In this document: piece after piece, positions 47,170 to 54,936 of the stretch
How the letters are laid out: the number at the start of each line of letters is the position of its first letter
Numbering within the stretch: the first letter of the stretch is position 1
NCBI RefSeq assembly: GCF_023091245.1
Contig: NZ_JAHWXN010000002.1
Location: 310,001 to 374,000 of the forward strand
Length of the DNA: 64,000 bases
Reading direction: 5' to 3'
DNA from: Microbacterium croceum
GTDB taxonomy: Bacteria > Actinomycetota > Actinomycetes > Actinomycetales > Microbacteriaceae
Made by a program: the position numbers and the translations under genes
Notes under the pieces: model-generated
What the model saw: the letters and a program-made list of their open reading frames with translations, nothing else
What the model was told of the DNA's origin: nothing
The model's database searches: none

Positions 47170-47799
47170 TCAGCTCAGCGTTCCTGAGCGCCACAGCGTG
47201 GATGCTGCGGAAAGATCCTGAGCGTAGCTGCTCAGGCGCAGCGCCCTGGTCGTGAGCTCCGTGGCGCGCGCTGGTTCGGTCGACTCGTAGTCGTCGGCGA
47301 GGTGGGTGGCTCCGGAGGCCTGGATGCGGCAGAACGCCGCCGCACGCTCGAGCGCCACGGCGAAGTCACCCCGGAACGCGCCGCGGAGGATCGTGTCGAT
47401 GAGGGCGACGAGTTCGTCCGGGTTGGCCGGCACCGGGGCCCCGGCGATCGCGGCATCGATGGAGGGCAGCTCGACGCGGCCCCGCTCGTACAGCAGCGCC
47501 GAGGTCTCGGCATCGGCATGGATGGCCAGCTGCAGCAGATACAGACGCCACAGCGCTCCCGGCAGGGTCCGCGGCGCGGCCTTCGACCACAGCTCCGCGA
47601 TCTCGTCGATGCCGTGCTCGGAGGCGAACGCCACCAGACGGTCGGCGCTCACGCCGCTCTCGTCCGCGCGTACCCGGGTGAGGAGAGCGGATGCCGTGGC
47701 GTGTGCGGCACGCGTCTCCTCGGCAGGGTCGTGCGCGCCGACGATGTTGTCGAAGGCGCTGGACGGACGGCGCACGGGGCGATGGTGCTGCTCGGGCAT
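47170..47799 (-). CDS. Conserved actinobacterial hypothetical protein
   Basis: A 209-residue, mainly helical, soluble protein (LPGALWRLYLLQLAIHADAE, ELVALIDTILRGAFRGDFAV). I do not recognise its family. Start ATG 47799 begins the frame. It lies 29 bases before the rskA stop on the same strand, so it may be the last gene of the sigK-rskA transcript. Confidence 0.6.
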   Translation of the reverse strand: MPEQHHRPVRRPSSAFDNIVGAHDPAEETRAAHATASALLTRVRADESGVSADRLVAFASEHGIDEIAELWSKAAPRTLPGALWRLYLLQLAIHADAETSALLYERGRVELPSIDAAIAGAPVPANPDELVALIDTILRGAFRGDFAVALERAAAFCRIQASGATHLADDYESTEPARATELTTRALRLSSYAQDLSAASTLWRSGTLS

Positions 47800-47828
47800 C
47801 GCACCAGGCTACCCGGGATCGCCGACCC

Positions 47829-48629
47829 TCAGGCCGTGGGGATCACGATGAACGGGTCCGAGGTCGGCTTTCCCGTCGGAGAGCCTCCTTCCTGCTCGAC
47901 CGTGACCGCGATGATGTCGCCGGCGTGCATATCCCCCGAGAGCGCCGCCGTGGCAGTGTTGCCCTCGACATCGAATACACCGGCCGAGATCGGAGTCTCT
48001 CCGCGCACGAACCAGAGTTCGTAGCTCTCGCCCTTGGCCGCGGCGGGAACGCCGTCGGTGACGAGCACAGCGGCACCAGCGGATGCCGACCAGTGCGCGG
48101 TCGCCGTTCCACCGTCTTCGAGCGTCACGGTCGCCTGCTGCGCATCAGCTGCGGACTGGATCTGCTCCAATGCGACGACCGCTGCGGGACGGTTGAGATA
48201 GCCGCCCAGGGCTGCAGCGCCGAATCCGATACCGACCACGAGCGCGAGGCATGCGGCGAGCGCGAAGATCGTTCTCGTCCACCGACGCGGCGCGGCGGCT
48301 CGTGGCTGCGACTCAGCGCTCTGACCGGTCGCCGCTGCTGATGGGGCATCGCTGAAGCCGGATGACTCCGCGGAGTGCGGATCGGAGTCGACATCGCGGT
48401 GCTGCGGCGTCGATGCGATCTGAGCGAGCAGTGTGGCCCGCAGGTCCAGCGGTGGGAACTCCGGTGCCGTGACGGCTTCGAGCGCCGCGACAGTCTCGAT
48501 GTCGTCGTCCACGAGATCGGCCCACTCCGGATGCGCCGCGAGTGCGTCATGGAACAGACGCTGGTCGGCAGGCGACAGCGCATGCAGGGCGGCACCTGCC
48601 GCGAGTTCTGCGAAGTCCTGCTCGTTCAT
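47829..48629 (-). CDS. rskA: Anti-sigma-K factor RskA
   Basis: A 266-residue membrane anti-sigma factor. The N-terminal sigma-binding helices ([20 protein letters not shown]) precede an Ala/Ser/Pro-rich linker, a helix at about 118-142, and an extracytoplasmic RskA domain with [20 protein letters not shown] and [17 protein letters not shown]. Regulated proteolysis releases SigK. It overlaps the sigma gene by 4 bases. Confidence 0.9.
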   Translation of the reverse strand: MNEQDFAELAAGAALHALSPADQRLFHDALAAHPEWADLVDDDIETVAALEAVTAPEFPPLDLRATLLAQIASTPQHRDVDSDPHSAESSGFSDAPSAAATGQSAESQPRAAAPRRWTRTIFALAACLALVVGIGFGAAALGGYLNRPAAVVALEQIQSAADAQQATVTLEDGGTATAHWSASAGAAVLVTDGVPAAAKGESYELWFVRGETPISAGVFDVEGNTATAALSGDMHAGDIIAVTVEQEGGSPTGKPTSDPFIVIPTA

Positions 48630-49225
48630 GCCGTCACCCCCATAGCTGCGCGGAGTCGGGTGAGCCCGTCTCGCATCCGTGTCTTGATAGTCCCCAGCGG
48701 CGCTCCCACGAGCGCCGAGATTTCGTTCTGACTGTAACCGCCGTAGTACGCGAGCACGATCGCCTCACGCTGCACGTCGGGAAGAGTCGAGAGAGCTCCG
48801 ACGACCTTCTCGCCCTCGATGCCCAGTTCCACCTGCTCGGCGACACTGTCGTGCGCCACGCCGATGTCTCTCAGCCCTGCCCGCACATCACGGTCCGTGC
48901 TCGACTGCGACGCACGCACCCGATCCACGGCCCGACGATGTGCGATCGTCATCACCCATGTTCGTCCTTGACCTCTGTTCGGAGCGAAGCGGGAAGCGGA
49001 TTGCCAGATCTCGAGGAAGACCTCCTGCAGCACCTCTTCACTCTGAGAGCGGTTCACGAGCACGCGCAGGATGAGCCCGAACGCGCGCGCGGAGAGCATG
49101 TCGTAGAGCGCTGCGAAGGCAGCCTGATCACCGTCGGCGATGCGCAGCAGCAGCTCGGCCGCAGCATCGCTCGCGGTCCCGTCCTCCGGGACGTCCATTC
49201 CGTCGATGACCATCTCTACAAGCAT
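48626..49225 (-). CDS. sigK: ECF sigma factor SigK
   Basis: A 199-residue group 4 sigma factor. Region 2 shows [20 protein letters not shown] and [16 protein letters not shown]; region 4 shows [19 protein letters not shown] and [23 protein letters not shown] 49225 has GGAG seven bases upstream. It heads the sigK-rskA operon and faces a fasciclin lipoprotein gene. A CAATCC-N15-GCGAAG element at 49316-49342 suggests autoregulation. Confidence 0.92.
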   Translation of the reverse strand: MLVEMVIDGMDVPEDGTASDAAAELLLRIADGDQAAFAALYDMLSARAFGLILRVLVNRSQSEEVLQEVFLEIWQSASRFAPNRGQGRTWVMTIAHRRAVDRVRASQSSTDRDVRAGLRDIGVAHDSVAEQVELGIEGEKVVGALSTLPDVQREAIVLAYYGGYSQNEISALVGAPLGTIKTRMRDGLTRLRAAMGVTA

Positions 49226-49315
49226 GCCGCATCTCCTCTCCGTTCCCGTGCAGCGCATCACCCGCAGGTGAAGGAGGAAATCAGCATCCGGGGCTCCCCC
49301 GCTGACACGTCTTCT

Positions 49316-49342
49316 CTTCGCGCCCGCGAGGGGAACGGATTG
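49316..49342 (-). promoter_or_regulatory. SigK-type promoter of sigK-rskA
   Basis: On the minus strand, CAATCC (49342-49337) and GCGAAG (49321-49316) are 15 bp apart. The spacer begins GTTCCCC, as in the fasciclin promoter. The sigK start lies about 84 bases past the predicted transcription start. Confidence 0.6.
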
Positions 49343-49398
49343 GATGAGTGTCGGATCCCGCGGAATCATGCGGATCTAGAACAAACTCGAAGTTTCTC

Positions 49399-49425
49399 CC
49401 ATCCGTTCCCCGAGGGGCTCCGAAC
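49399..49425 (+). promoter_or_regulatory. SigK-type promoter of the fasciclin lipoprotein
   Basis: CCATCC (49399-49404) and CCGAAC (49420-49425) are 15 bp apart, nearly identical to the mycobacterial SigK consensus CCATCC-N15/16-CCGAAT found at mpt70/mpt83. It lies 50 bases before the ATG. Confidence 0.8.
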
Positions 49426-49474
49426 ACAACTCGACGCCACGGAGAGGCCGTGGCTCAGTTTGAAGGAGCTCGAG

Positions 49475-50131
49475 ATGTTCAGCACCAAGAAGAAGGTCAC
49501 CGCAGCCCTCACCCTCACGCTGGCGAGCGCATTCGTGCTCTCCGCATGTTCGATGGGCAGCACCACCACGGACGAATCGTCGGCGCCGACGGCCCCCGAG
49601 ACCTCGGAGTCCACGCCCGACACGATGGACCCGGCTGCCAACCTGGTCGGCCCCGGATGCGCGGCATACGCCGAAGCAGTGCCGGACGGCGCAGGATCGG
49701 TTGCCGGCATGGCCGCCGACCCGGTCGCGGTCGCCGCCTCCAACAACCCGCTGCTCAAGACGCTCACCGCAGCGGTCAGCGGTCAGCTCAACCCCGACGT
49801 CGACCTCGTCGACACGCTCAACGGCAGCGAGTTCACGGTCTTCGCACCGGTCGACGATGCCTTCGCCAAGATCGACCCCGCCACCATCGACGCGCTCAAG
49901 ACCGACAGCGCCACGCTGAGCTCGATCCTGACGTACCACGTGGTGCCCGGTCAGATCGCTCCGGACGACATCGTGGGTACCCACGCCACCGTGCAGGGCG
50001 CCGACCTCGAGGTCACCGGCAGCGGAGACGAGCTGATGGTCAACGACGCCAACGTCATCTGCGGTGGAGTTCAGACCGCCAACGCGACCGTGTACCTGAT
50101 CGACACGGTCCTGATGCCGCCGGCCAACTGA
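49475..50131 (+). CDS. Fasciclin-domain lipoprotein (MPT83/MPT70-like)
   Basis: A 218-residue lipoprotein: signal peptide, lipobox FVLSAC near residue 25, a Ser/Thr/Pro linker, then one FAS1 domain ([49 protein letters not shown]). In mycobacteria the homologues MPT70 and MPT83 are under SigK, whose promoter is present here. It lies opposite sigK. ATG 49475 follows GAAGGAG. Likely a surface adhesin or stress protein. Confidence 0.9.
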   Translation: MFSTKKKVTAALTLTLASAFVLSACSMGSTTTDESSAPTAPETSESTPDTMDPAANLVGPGCAAYAEAVPDGAGSVAGMAADPVAVAASNNPLLKTLTAAVSGQLNPDVDLVDTLNGSEFTVFAPVDDAFAKIDPATIDALKTDSATLSSILTYHVVPGQIAPDDIVGTHATVQGADLEVTGSGDELMVNDANVICGGVQTANATVYLIDTVLMPPAN

Positions 50132-50198
50132 TTCGGGCTGCCGGGAAGGGACCCCGGCACCTCGACCTCTCGTAGGTGAGGAGGCCCGCGAGAGGGCG

Positions 50199-50238
50199 AG
50201 AAGGGGCGTCGGTGATGCTGTTCACCGGCGCCCCTTCT
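50199..50238 (+). terminator. Terminator after the fasciclin gene
   Basis: A 17-bp stem with one G-U pair (50199-50215 with 50222-50238) and 6-base loop precedes the tRNA-Lys gene. Confidence 0.75.
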
Positions 50239-50261
50239 GTGCGCCCTAGACTAGAGGGCGC

Positions 50262-50337
50262 GGGCCTCTAGCTCAGTTGGCAGAGCATCGGACTTTTAAT
50301 CCGCGGGTCGTGGGTTCGAGCCCCACGGGGCCCACCA
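50262..50337 (+). tRNA. tRNA-Lys(UUU) with encoded CCA
   Basis: A 76-nt cloverleaf: acceptor GGGCCTC with GGGGCCC, the D-arm GCTCAGTTGGCAGAGC, anticodon loop CTTTTAA with anticodon TTT, and T-arm GTGGGTTCGAGCCCCAC. It ends ACCA. Its 3' half is duplicated at 52846-52893, marking it as an integration site. Confidence 0.95.
50289..50336 (+). repeat. attL-side direct repeat inside tRNA-Lys
   Basis: The left 48-bp repeat covers the anticodon arm to the 3' end of the tRNA, ending CCCACC. It keeps the tRNA functional. Confidence 0.88.
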
Positions 50338-50340
50338 GAC

Positions 50341-50382
50341 AGGCACTGGGATCGCGTGAGACATCGCGACCCGGTGCCTTTC
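50341..50382 (+). terminator. Hairpin after tRNA-Lys
   Basis: Arms 50341-50356 and 50365-50379 pair, with one bulged A and a G-U pair, followed by TTTCCC. It ends the tRNA transcript. Confidence 0.6.
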
Positions 50383-50409
50383 CCGTTCCCGGCGGAAACC
50401 CGTCCGTCA

Positions 50410-50625
50410 TCACGTCGTGTGACATGCTGGCGAGCACCAGCGACACCCGTTCGTGTCGCTATAGTGACGCTTGGCCTCGCGCACCGCACTCGCGCAATCT
50501 GCGTGCCACCCCAGCTCCACGCGATTCTCGGGATTCGGCAGACAGTTGTACGAAGTGCTCAGACTGTGCACTTCGTGATCATTCGAGCCCGACTGAGCAT
50601 TTTTGTTGACAACGTAGTTCGGCAT
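50410..50625 (-). CDS. 71-residue Cys-rich protein of the island
   Basis: ATG at 50625 has an excellent GGGGAG ribosome site ten bases upstream. The protein opens MPNYVVNKNAQSGSNDHEVH and ends NGCRWCSPACHTT, with five cysteines and several histidines; the C-terminal CxxC...CH set could bind a metal. From memory, short proteins with a similar YVVNKNAQ start and a CHT tail occur in distant bacteria, but I have no name for them. It lies 111 bases downstream of the ATPase on the same strand, so the two probably form an operon. Confidence 0.72.
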   Translation of the reverse strand: MPNYVVNKNAQSGSNDHEVHSLSTSYNCLPNPENRVELGWHADCASAVREAKRHYSDTNGCRWCSPACHTT

Positions 50626-50736
50626 TGAACTCCCCAATCCGACCGCTTCGATGCGGTCAAGACACAGGCTACTAGTGACCACAGACTTTGGAGTGGAAGC
50701 TCAGACGGTGCCGCCGCACGGGGCCGACCGGCGTAC

Positions 50737-52200
50737 CTACCAGTTGAGATTCCAGGCAACCACTAGTGAGTTGTGCAAGACATAGTCGGAGATGAACGAG
50801 AATCCCCCGCCCGCGGTCCGACGAAAGCTGAAGTTGGTGTGCATCGTTCCTTGGTTCTTCGTGCGAACACCAAGTGCGCCGACCAGAAAGAGTTGCTTCA
50901 GCAGTATGCGAAGCTCATCGTTCGAGATAAAGCCGTCCAACTCAGGCTGAAGCGCCTTCACGTTGAAGGTTCTGCTTGACAGAGCGCTGAGCGCATCAAT
51001 GAGAACCGAGACCTTCTCGGAGCTAGCGCTAGGAAGCACGCGGCTCAGATTGTTGGTGATCTCACGCACGAAGTACGTCTCAGAGTAAAGCCGAACGGCC
51101 TCCTTGGCCACCTCCTGTCGCACCTGCCCACTCCCTTTGTGGAGCTGCTGCAGTTCGCGCAGGAGTGCGACAAGGTCGCGAGGTAGCAGTCGAGTGTGCG
51201 ACAGGAAGTACGAGGGGATATCCACGAACGGCCCAATCCCGATGGGGTTCGCAAGGTACGCCTTTCTTACATCCCCCAATGTCAGGCCGTCGAACGAGCC
51301 AGGGATCGAAGCCTTGACCTTCGCGTTGACAAGATTCCAGAGCTCGTTGCCCGCTCCGGCGCCACCTCGGCTCCAGTCAAGCTCAACTGCGTGATCACCT
51401 AGCTTCGCTGAGTCAGTGCTCGGCACTTTCGCGAACATGTCGTGACGGATCGCGAGGAGGATGGACGCTTGGGACTGTGCCCGCAGAAGAGTGTTGATCT
51501 CATATGCCGCGTCGAGCAGCGCACCTAGTGACTCATTCTGAGTCTCCGACTGGGCGAAGAACGAGTCTAGCCCATCGATCGCGAGCAGATGCCGCGACTC
51601 AGTGCGGACCATCTCGATTGCCCGCTTGAGCAGCTCGACAAGCTGGAGAGGCGTAGCCTCGATCTCGCCACTCTCGTTCTCGTAGGTAAAAAATAGAACC
51701 GTGAATTTCACAGTGGACTTCGACCAGTCATCGAACCTGGTACGTAGGTCCTCTGGACCTATCAGTCCCGCTTTTACAAGCGATTTGTAGAACCCAGTAA
51801 CCTCGACCGGATAGCTAGCTCCCTGGTCTCGCATCAGCGACGCGAAGATCCGCAGCAAGAGCAAGAACTCCCAGGCCGCGCGAGTGCTGGTCGGTCCCGG
51901 GCTTCCCCCCACTTGCAAGGCCGCAACGTCTGCCACCGGGAAGCTTGCAAGCTCCCACCGATCCAGAAAGCAGTCGTGCCTGCCGCTCCACAGCAAGTTC
52001 AGGTGCTCAATCGACGCGGTTTTGCCAGCGCCCTTGGGGCCCACGAGCACCCACCCCTCACCTCTAGCAACCCTGTAGGCGGCTTTCTCGAAGTCGTAGT
52101 AACCACTTCGGAGAAGCTCCGGCGAAACGACAGCCTCTTCCTTGGCATCGAGCCTGCCGAAATCGAGGCTTTGCATGGCAGGGTATTTCTTTGCAGTCAC
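50737..52200 (-). CDS. P-loop ATPase, Sll1717/FunZ-like
   Basis: A 487-residue ATPase. Walker A is GPKGAGKT (54-61), Walker B LLAIDGLD (205-212), and ILLAIRHDMF (about 247-256) holds a possible sensor arginine. The N-terminal SLDFGRLDAKEEAV and the C-terminal winged-helix-like region (LKQLFLVGALGVRTKNQG) fit the Sll1717 family of orphan ATPases. A predicted -10 (TATAAG, 52225-52220) lies upstream. GTG 52200 is used; ATG 52176 is possible. Base use is AT-richer than the core. Members are found in islands and suspected in defence. Confidence 0.8.
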   Translation of the reverse strand: MTAKKYPAMQSLDFGRLDAKEEAVVSPELLRSGYYDFEKAAYRVARGEGWVLVGPKGAGKTASIEHLNLLWSGRHDCFLDRWELASFPVADVAALQVGGSPGPTSTRAAWEFLLLLRIFASLMRDQGASYPVEVTGFYKSLVKAGLIGPEDLRTRFDDWSKSTVKFTVLFFTYENESGEIEATPLQLVELLKRAIEMVRTESRHLLAIDGLDSFFAQSETQNESLGALLDAAYEINTLLRAQSQASILLAIRHDMFAKVPSTDSAKLGDHAVELDWSRGGAGAGNELWNLVNAKVKASIPGSFDGLTLGDVRKAYLANPIGIGPFVDIPSYFLSHTRLLPRDLVALLRELQQLHKGSGQVRQEVAKEAVRLYSETYFVREITNNLSRVLPSASSEKVSVLIDALSALSSRTFNVKALQPELDGFISNDELRILLKQLFLVGALGVRTKNQGTMHTNFSFRRTAGGGFSFISDYVLHNSLVVAWNLNW

Positions 52201-52261
52201 GGCTCCAAGTTACAGGTAGCTTATATTGCTTCGCAGCCAATACAGGTCGCGATGTCGCCGT

Positions 52262-52423
52262 TTAGAGTCGTGCCGCGAAGGCCTCGAACCGGTCGAGATG
52301 CCTGGCGTAGTCGGGCGGGTATAGATGCGAATAGATCGTGTCCGTCGTGACGACGCTCGCGTGGCCGAGCCACCGACTGACCTGGTAGGGCGGGAAGCCC
52401 GCGCGGGGTTCGTCGAGAAACAC
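52262..52423 (-). pseudogene. Truncated tyrosine integrase (C-terminal end only)
   Basis: The minus strand encodes about 53 residues of a phage-type integrase C-terminus: QVSRWLGHASVVTTDTIYSHL, then YPPDYARHLDRFEAFAARL and a stop. The LGH box and the nucleophilic Tyr (IYSHL) are kept, but the N-terminal domain and the HxxR box are gone; an in-frame TGA precedes the fragment. This is the remnant of the enzyme that placed the island in tRNA-Lys. Confidence 0.85.
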
Positions 52424-52433
52424 ACCTCATTGT

Positions 52434-52480
52434 GACTCATAGTCCGTGAACTCATCGTCAACGCTGGCGGAGCGTTGACG
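52434..52480 (+). promoter_or_regulatory. C-box pair and inverted repeat before the controller gene
   Basis: GACTCATAGTC (52434-52444) matches the C-box consensus GACTnnnAGTC of restriction-modification controller proteins. CGTG separates it from a degenerate second box, AACTCATCGTC (52449-52459). A perfect 10-bp inverted repeat, CGTCAACGCT-N5-AGCGTTGACG (52456-52480), follows and ends one base before the ATG. Confidence 0.75.
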
Positions 52481-52481
52481 T

Positions 52482-52691
52482 ATGCCCGTCGCAGACCATC
52501 GCCGCCACTTCGGCGAGCGTTTGCGAGCGCTGCGCGCAGATCGCGGATGGTCGCAGGAGCATCTGGCACACGAGGCTTCTCTCGACAGAACGTACGTCAG
52601 CGGAGTCGAACGCGGAGTCCGAAATGTCAGCCTCGACAACATCCACAAGCTTGCGGCAGCTCTCGGCGTGTCAATCCGAGAGCTGTTCTGA
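52482..52691 (+). CDS. Controller (C) protein-like XRE regulator
   Basis: A 69-residue helix-turn-helix protein: FGERLRALRADRGWSQEHLA, then DRTYVSGVERGVRNVSLDNI and IHKLAAALGVSIRELF. The DRTYVSGVERG recognition helix is typical of C proteins that control restriction-modification genes. There is no Shine-Dalgarno; the operator abuts the ATG, so it may be translated leaderless, as in many C genes. No nuclease or methyltransferase is nearby, so it is an orphan. Confidence 0.82.
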   Translation: MPVADHRRHFGERLRALRADRGWSQEHLAHEASLDRTYVSGVERGVRNVSLDNIHKLAAALGVSIRELF

Positions 52692-52845
52692 GTCGCAGCA
52701 TTCGACTATCCCGGCGATAACCCGTCCAACCACGCCTCACCACGGCGAACCACAGCCATACAACGGGCGTCCGAATCACTGATTTCTCTGGTGCACTTCG
52801 GGCAACGTCGGTCATCTGAGGTTTCCTGAAGACGCGCCACCCCGA

Positions 52846-52893
52846 CGGACTTTTGATCCGCGGGTCGTGGGTTCGAGCCCCACGGGGCCCACC
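52846..52893 (+). repeat. attR-side direct repeat (displaced 3' end of tRNA-Lys)
   Basis: A 48-bp copy of the tRNA-Lys 3' half, differing at one base (G at 52855 for A at 50298). No 5' tRNA half precedes it, so it is not a functional tRNA. Confidence 0.88.
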
Positions 52894-52918
52894 GCATACC
52901 GCACACCGATCGGCGGTC

Positions 52919-52936
52919 CCCGGAGCGCACTCCGGG
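52919..52936 (+). terminator. Short hairpin, possible original tRNA-Lys terminator
   Basis: CCCGGAG pairs with CTCCGGG around a CGCA loop, 26 bases after the displaced tRNA end. It may be what ended tRNA-Lys before the insertion. Confidence 0.4.
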
Positions 52937-53056
52937 TCACGCGTGAGGATCTCGCGCTTTATCACCCTCGTCGCGCACTGGCCACCCCCTTCACGGAGTG
53001 CGGCGCTGGCGGGAGAGTCTGCGCATCCACTCTCCCCTCCTGAAAGGACGACGACC

Positions 53057-53605
53057 ATGGCGACTCTCACCGGAAACCGCGTGGCATTCCTGGCGACCGA
53101 CGGCTTCGAGGACAGCGAGCTGACGAGTCCGTGGGAGGCGGTGACCGCCGCGGGTGCGAGCGCGACGCTGATCGCCCCGGCGGCGGGTAGCATCACGGGC
53201 AAGAACGGACACGAGCAGACGGTCGACCTCATCTCCGGCGACACGAGCGCCGACGAGTTCGAGGCGCTCGTACTCCCGGGCGGCGTCGTGAACGCCGACC
53301 ATCTGCGCCTCGACGAGGCATCCGTCGCCCTGGCGAAGGAGTTCTTCGCGCAGCACAAGCCGGTCGGGGTGATCTGCCACGGCGCCTGGATCCTGATCGA
53401 GGCCGGCGTCGTCGATGGGCGCACTCTCACCAGCTACCCGAGCCTGAAGACCGACCTCCGCAACGCCGGTGCCGACTGGGTCGACGAGGAGGTCGTGGTC
53501 GATCAGGGCCTCGTCTCCAGCCGCACCCCCGACGATCTACCTGCCTTCAATGCGAAGGTCGTCGAGGAGATCGCCGAGGGCGAGCACACGGGACAGACCG
53601 CCTGA
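53057..53605 (+). CDS. DJ-1/PfpI family protein (YhbO-like)
   Basis: A 182-residue enzyme of the glutamine-amidotransferase-like fold. GFEDSELTSPWE has the conserved Glu; GVICHGAWILIEAG carries the nucleophilic Cys followed by His. Members act as glyoxalases/deglycases or stress proteases. ATG 53057 follows GAAAGGAC. It is the first chromosomal gene right of the island. Confidence 0.88.
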   Translation: MATLTGNRVAFLATDGFEDSELTSPWEAVTAAGASATLIAPAAGSITGKNGHEQTVDLISGDTSADEFEALVLPGGVVNADHLRLDEASVALAKEFFAQHKPVGVICHGAWILIEAGVVDGRTLTSYPSLKTDLRNAGADWVDEEVVVDQGLVSSRTPDDLPAFNAKVVEEIAEGEHTGQTA

Positions 53606-53631
53606 GCCTGGACGCGCGACTGGAGCCGTAT

Positions 53632-54147
53632 TCAGCCGCGCGCCCGGTGACGCCGCACCGCCGCGCGGTTGGCGCAGCGAACCGAGCAGAAGCGCTGGCG
53701 CCCGTTCCGCGTCACATCGGCCACGACGTTCGTGCACGGTGACGCCTCGCAGCGGCCCAGTCGGCTCATCCCCCGAGTCACCAGGTGCAGGGAGGTGCCG
53801 AGGTTGATGATCGCCCGCAGCACGAACGGGAGGGATTGCACGTCGTCGCGGTAGTGCAGGTGCCAACCTTCGCCGTCGTGATTCGTGAGCCTCGGGTACG
53901 CGGCCGCTTCGGCGAGCTGTGCGTTGAGCAGCACGGCGCGTGCGTCATGGTCGGGCTCGTCGACGATCGCGAGCCAGTCGTCGATGACCCCACGGATCCG
54001 CGCGTGATCATCGGGCGCCGGCGGGAAGGTCATCGTCATCCCCATGTCGAGCGTGCGCTGCTCGATCGCAGCACGGTCCGCGGGCCAGTCGTTGGCGAGG
54101 GATGCCGCCAGCAGCACCGCGTACTCACCGTAAGGGTTGAGATGCAT
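53632..54147 (-). CDS. CGNR zinc-finger transcription regulator
   Basis: A 171-residue protein. The N-terminal ABATE-like domain (HLNPYGEYAVLLAASLAND) precedes the zinc finger: GRCEASPCTNVVADVTRNGR, then RFCSVRCANRAAVRRHRARG with four Cys and the CANR variant of CGNR. These proteins probably bind DNA and sense stress ligands. Divergent from a small zinc-binding protein. Confidence 0.85.
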   Translation of the reverse strand: MHLNPYGEYAVLLAASLANDWPADRAAIEQRTLDMGMTMTFPPAPDDHARIRGVIDDWLAIVDEPDHDARAVLLNAQLAEAAAYPRLTNHDGEGWHLHYRDDVQSLPFVLRAIINLGTSLHLVTRGMSRLGRCEASPCTNVVADVTRNGRQRFCSVRCANRAAVRRHRARG

Positions 54148-54172
54148 AAGGCCATTACATCACGCTGGATGC

Positions 54173-54406
54173 ATGACTTCGTTGCATACTCTCCCGATCC
54201 CCCGCGCCTCTTCGCCGACGACACCGCATGAGCACGCCTGGATCGTCGAATCACGCCATCGCACGAGCGAGGGAACTCTGCTCTACGTGCGCTGCGCCGA
54301 CTGCGGCAGCCGTCGACTGGACGTCCAGGCGCATCCGCAGCAGCCGCCCGCCGCGCTCAGCCGGGAGATCGGCACGCCATCCGTGGCGGGGGCTCCGCAC
54401 GCCTAA
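54173..54406 (+). CDS. Small conserved protein with a CxxC motif
   Basis: A 77-residue protein: HAWIVESRHRTSEGTLLYVR, then CADCGSRRLDVQ, one zinc-knuckle-like CxxC. ATG 54173 begins the best frame. It overlaps the next gene's end by 4 bases. No known function. Confidence 0.6.
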   Translation: MTSLHTLPIPRASSPTTPHEHAWIVESRHRTSEGTLLYVRCADCGSRRLDVQAHPQQPPAALSREIGTPSVAGAPHA

Positions 54407-54936
54407 GCGGTCAGTTCGGCGAGTTTGCGCACGGTTCGCAGATTCCTCGCCGTCCCCGCGACCCCGAGCGCCCGGTCGAGGACGGCTGTGGTGAGCTTGG
54501 TGGAGTGCACCCCGCCCTCGCCGTAGTTGATCCAGAGATCATCGCCCACGAGCACGATCTCCTCCCCCGGCACGAGCCGCTCGCGCAGTGTGTCGATCGC
54601 GCCATCCGCCGGTGGGCCCTCGAGGAACATCGCGTGCAGCAGCTTCTCGACCGGGTCGGCGAAGGGATGGGCAGCGAGCGTGTCCGCCAGGGCCTGATGC
54701 CTGCGGAGGATCACCGGGGTGTCGACCCCGAACTCCGCAGCGATCAGCTTCCGAACCCGATCGCAGGCCGCCACCGGGTCGTCAGGATGCGCGCAGATGA
54801 TGTTCCCACTCGCGATGTAGGTCGACACGTCCTCGACCACCCCATCCGTGGCCAATGCCTCACGCAACTCCGCCATCGGCACACGGTTGCGCCCGCTGAC
54901 ATTCACGGCGCGCAACAGCAGGACACTGCGGCTCAC
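54403..54936 (-). CDS. DUF1697 protein
   Basis: A 177-residue protein: LLLRAVNVSGRNRVPMAELR opens the family domain, with STYIASGNIIC and LLHAMFLEG later. DUF1697 proteins are of unknown activity. GTG 54936 overlaps the nicotinamidase stop (GTGA), so they are probably co-translated. Confidence 0.82.
   Translation of the reverse strand: MSRSVLLLRAVNVSGRNRVPMAELREALATDGVVEDVSTYIASGNIICAHPDDPVAACDRVRKLIAAEFGVDTPVILRRHQALADTLAAHPFADPVEKLLHAMFLEGPPADGAIDTLRERLVPGEEIVLVGDDLWINYGEGGVHSTKLTTAVLDRALGVAGTARNLRTVRKLAELTA

Larger units (their letters stand above)
50289..52893. mobile_element. Small integrated island in tRNA-Lys, 2.6 kb
   Basis: The 3' part of tRNA-Lys (50289-50336) recurs as a displaced copy at 52846-52893, 47 of 48 bases alike. 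Between the copies are a P-loop ATPase, a Cys-rich small protein, a truncated tyrosine integrase and a controller-type HTH gene. Base composition is visibly AT-richer than the neighbouring genes. The integrase lacks most of its catalytic domain, so the island is probably fixed. Confidence 0.85.

Noticed and set aside
52706..52840. Minus-strand CPKC-type stretch right of the controller gene
   Set aside because: A CxxC run is visible, but the frame has no credible start and merges with the tRNA remnant; it may be a decayed zinc-ribbon gene.
52846..52893. Possible second tRNA-Lys
   Set aside because: Only the 3' half is present, with no acceptor 5' strand or D-arm before it; it is the displaced attachment copy.
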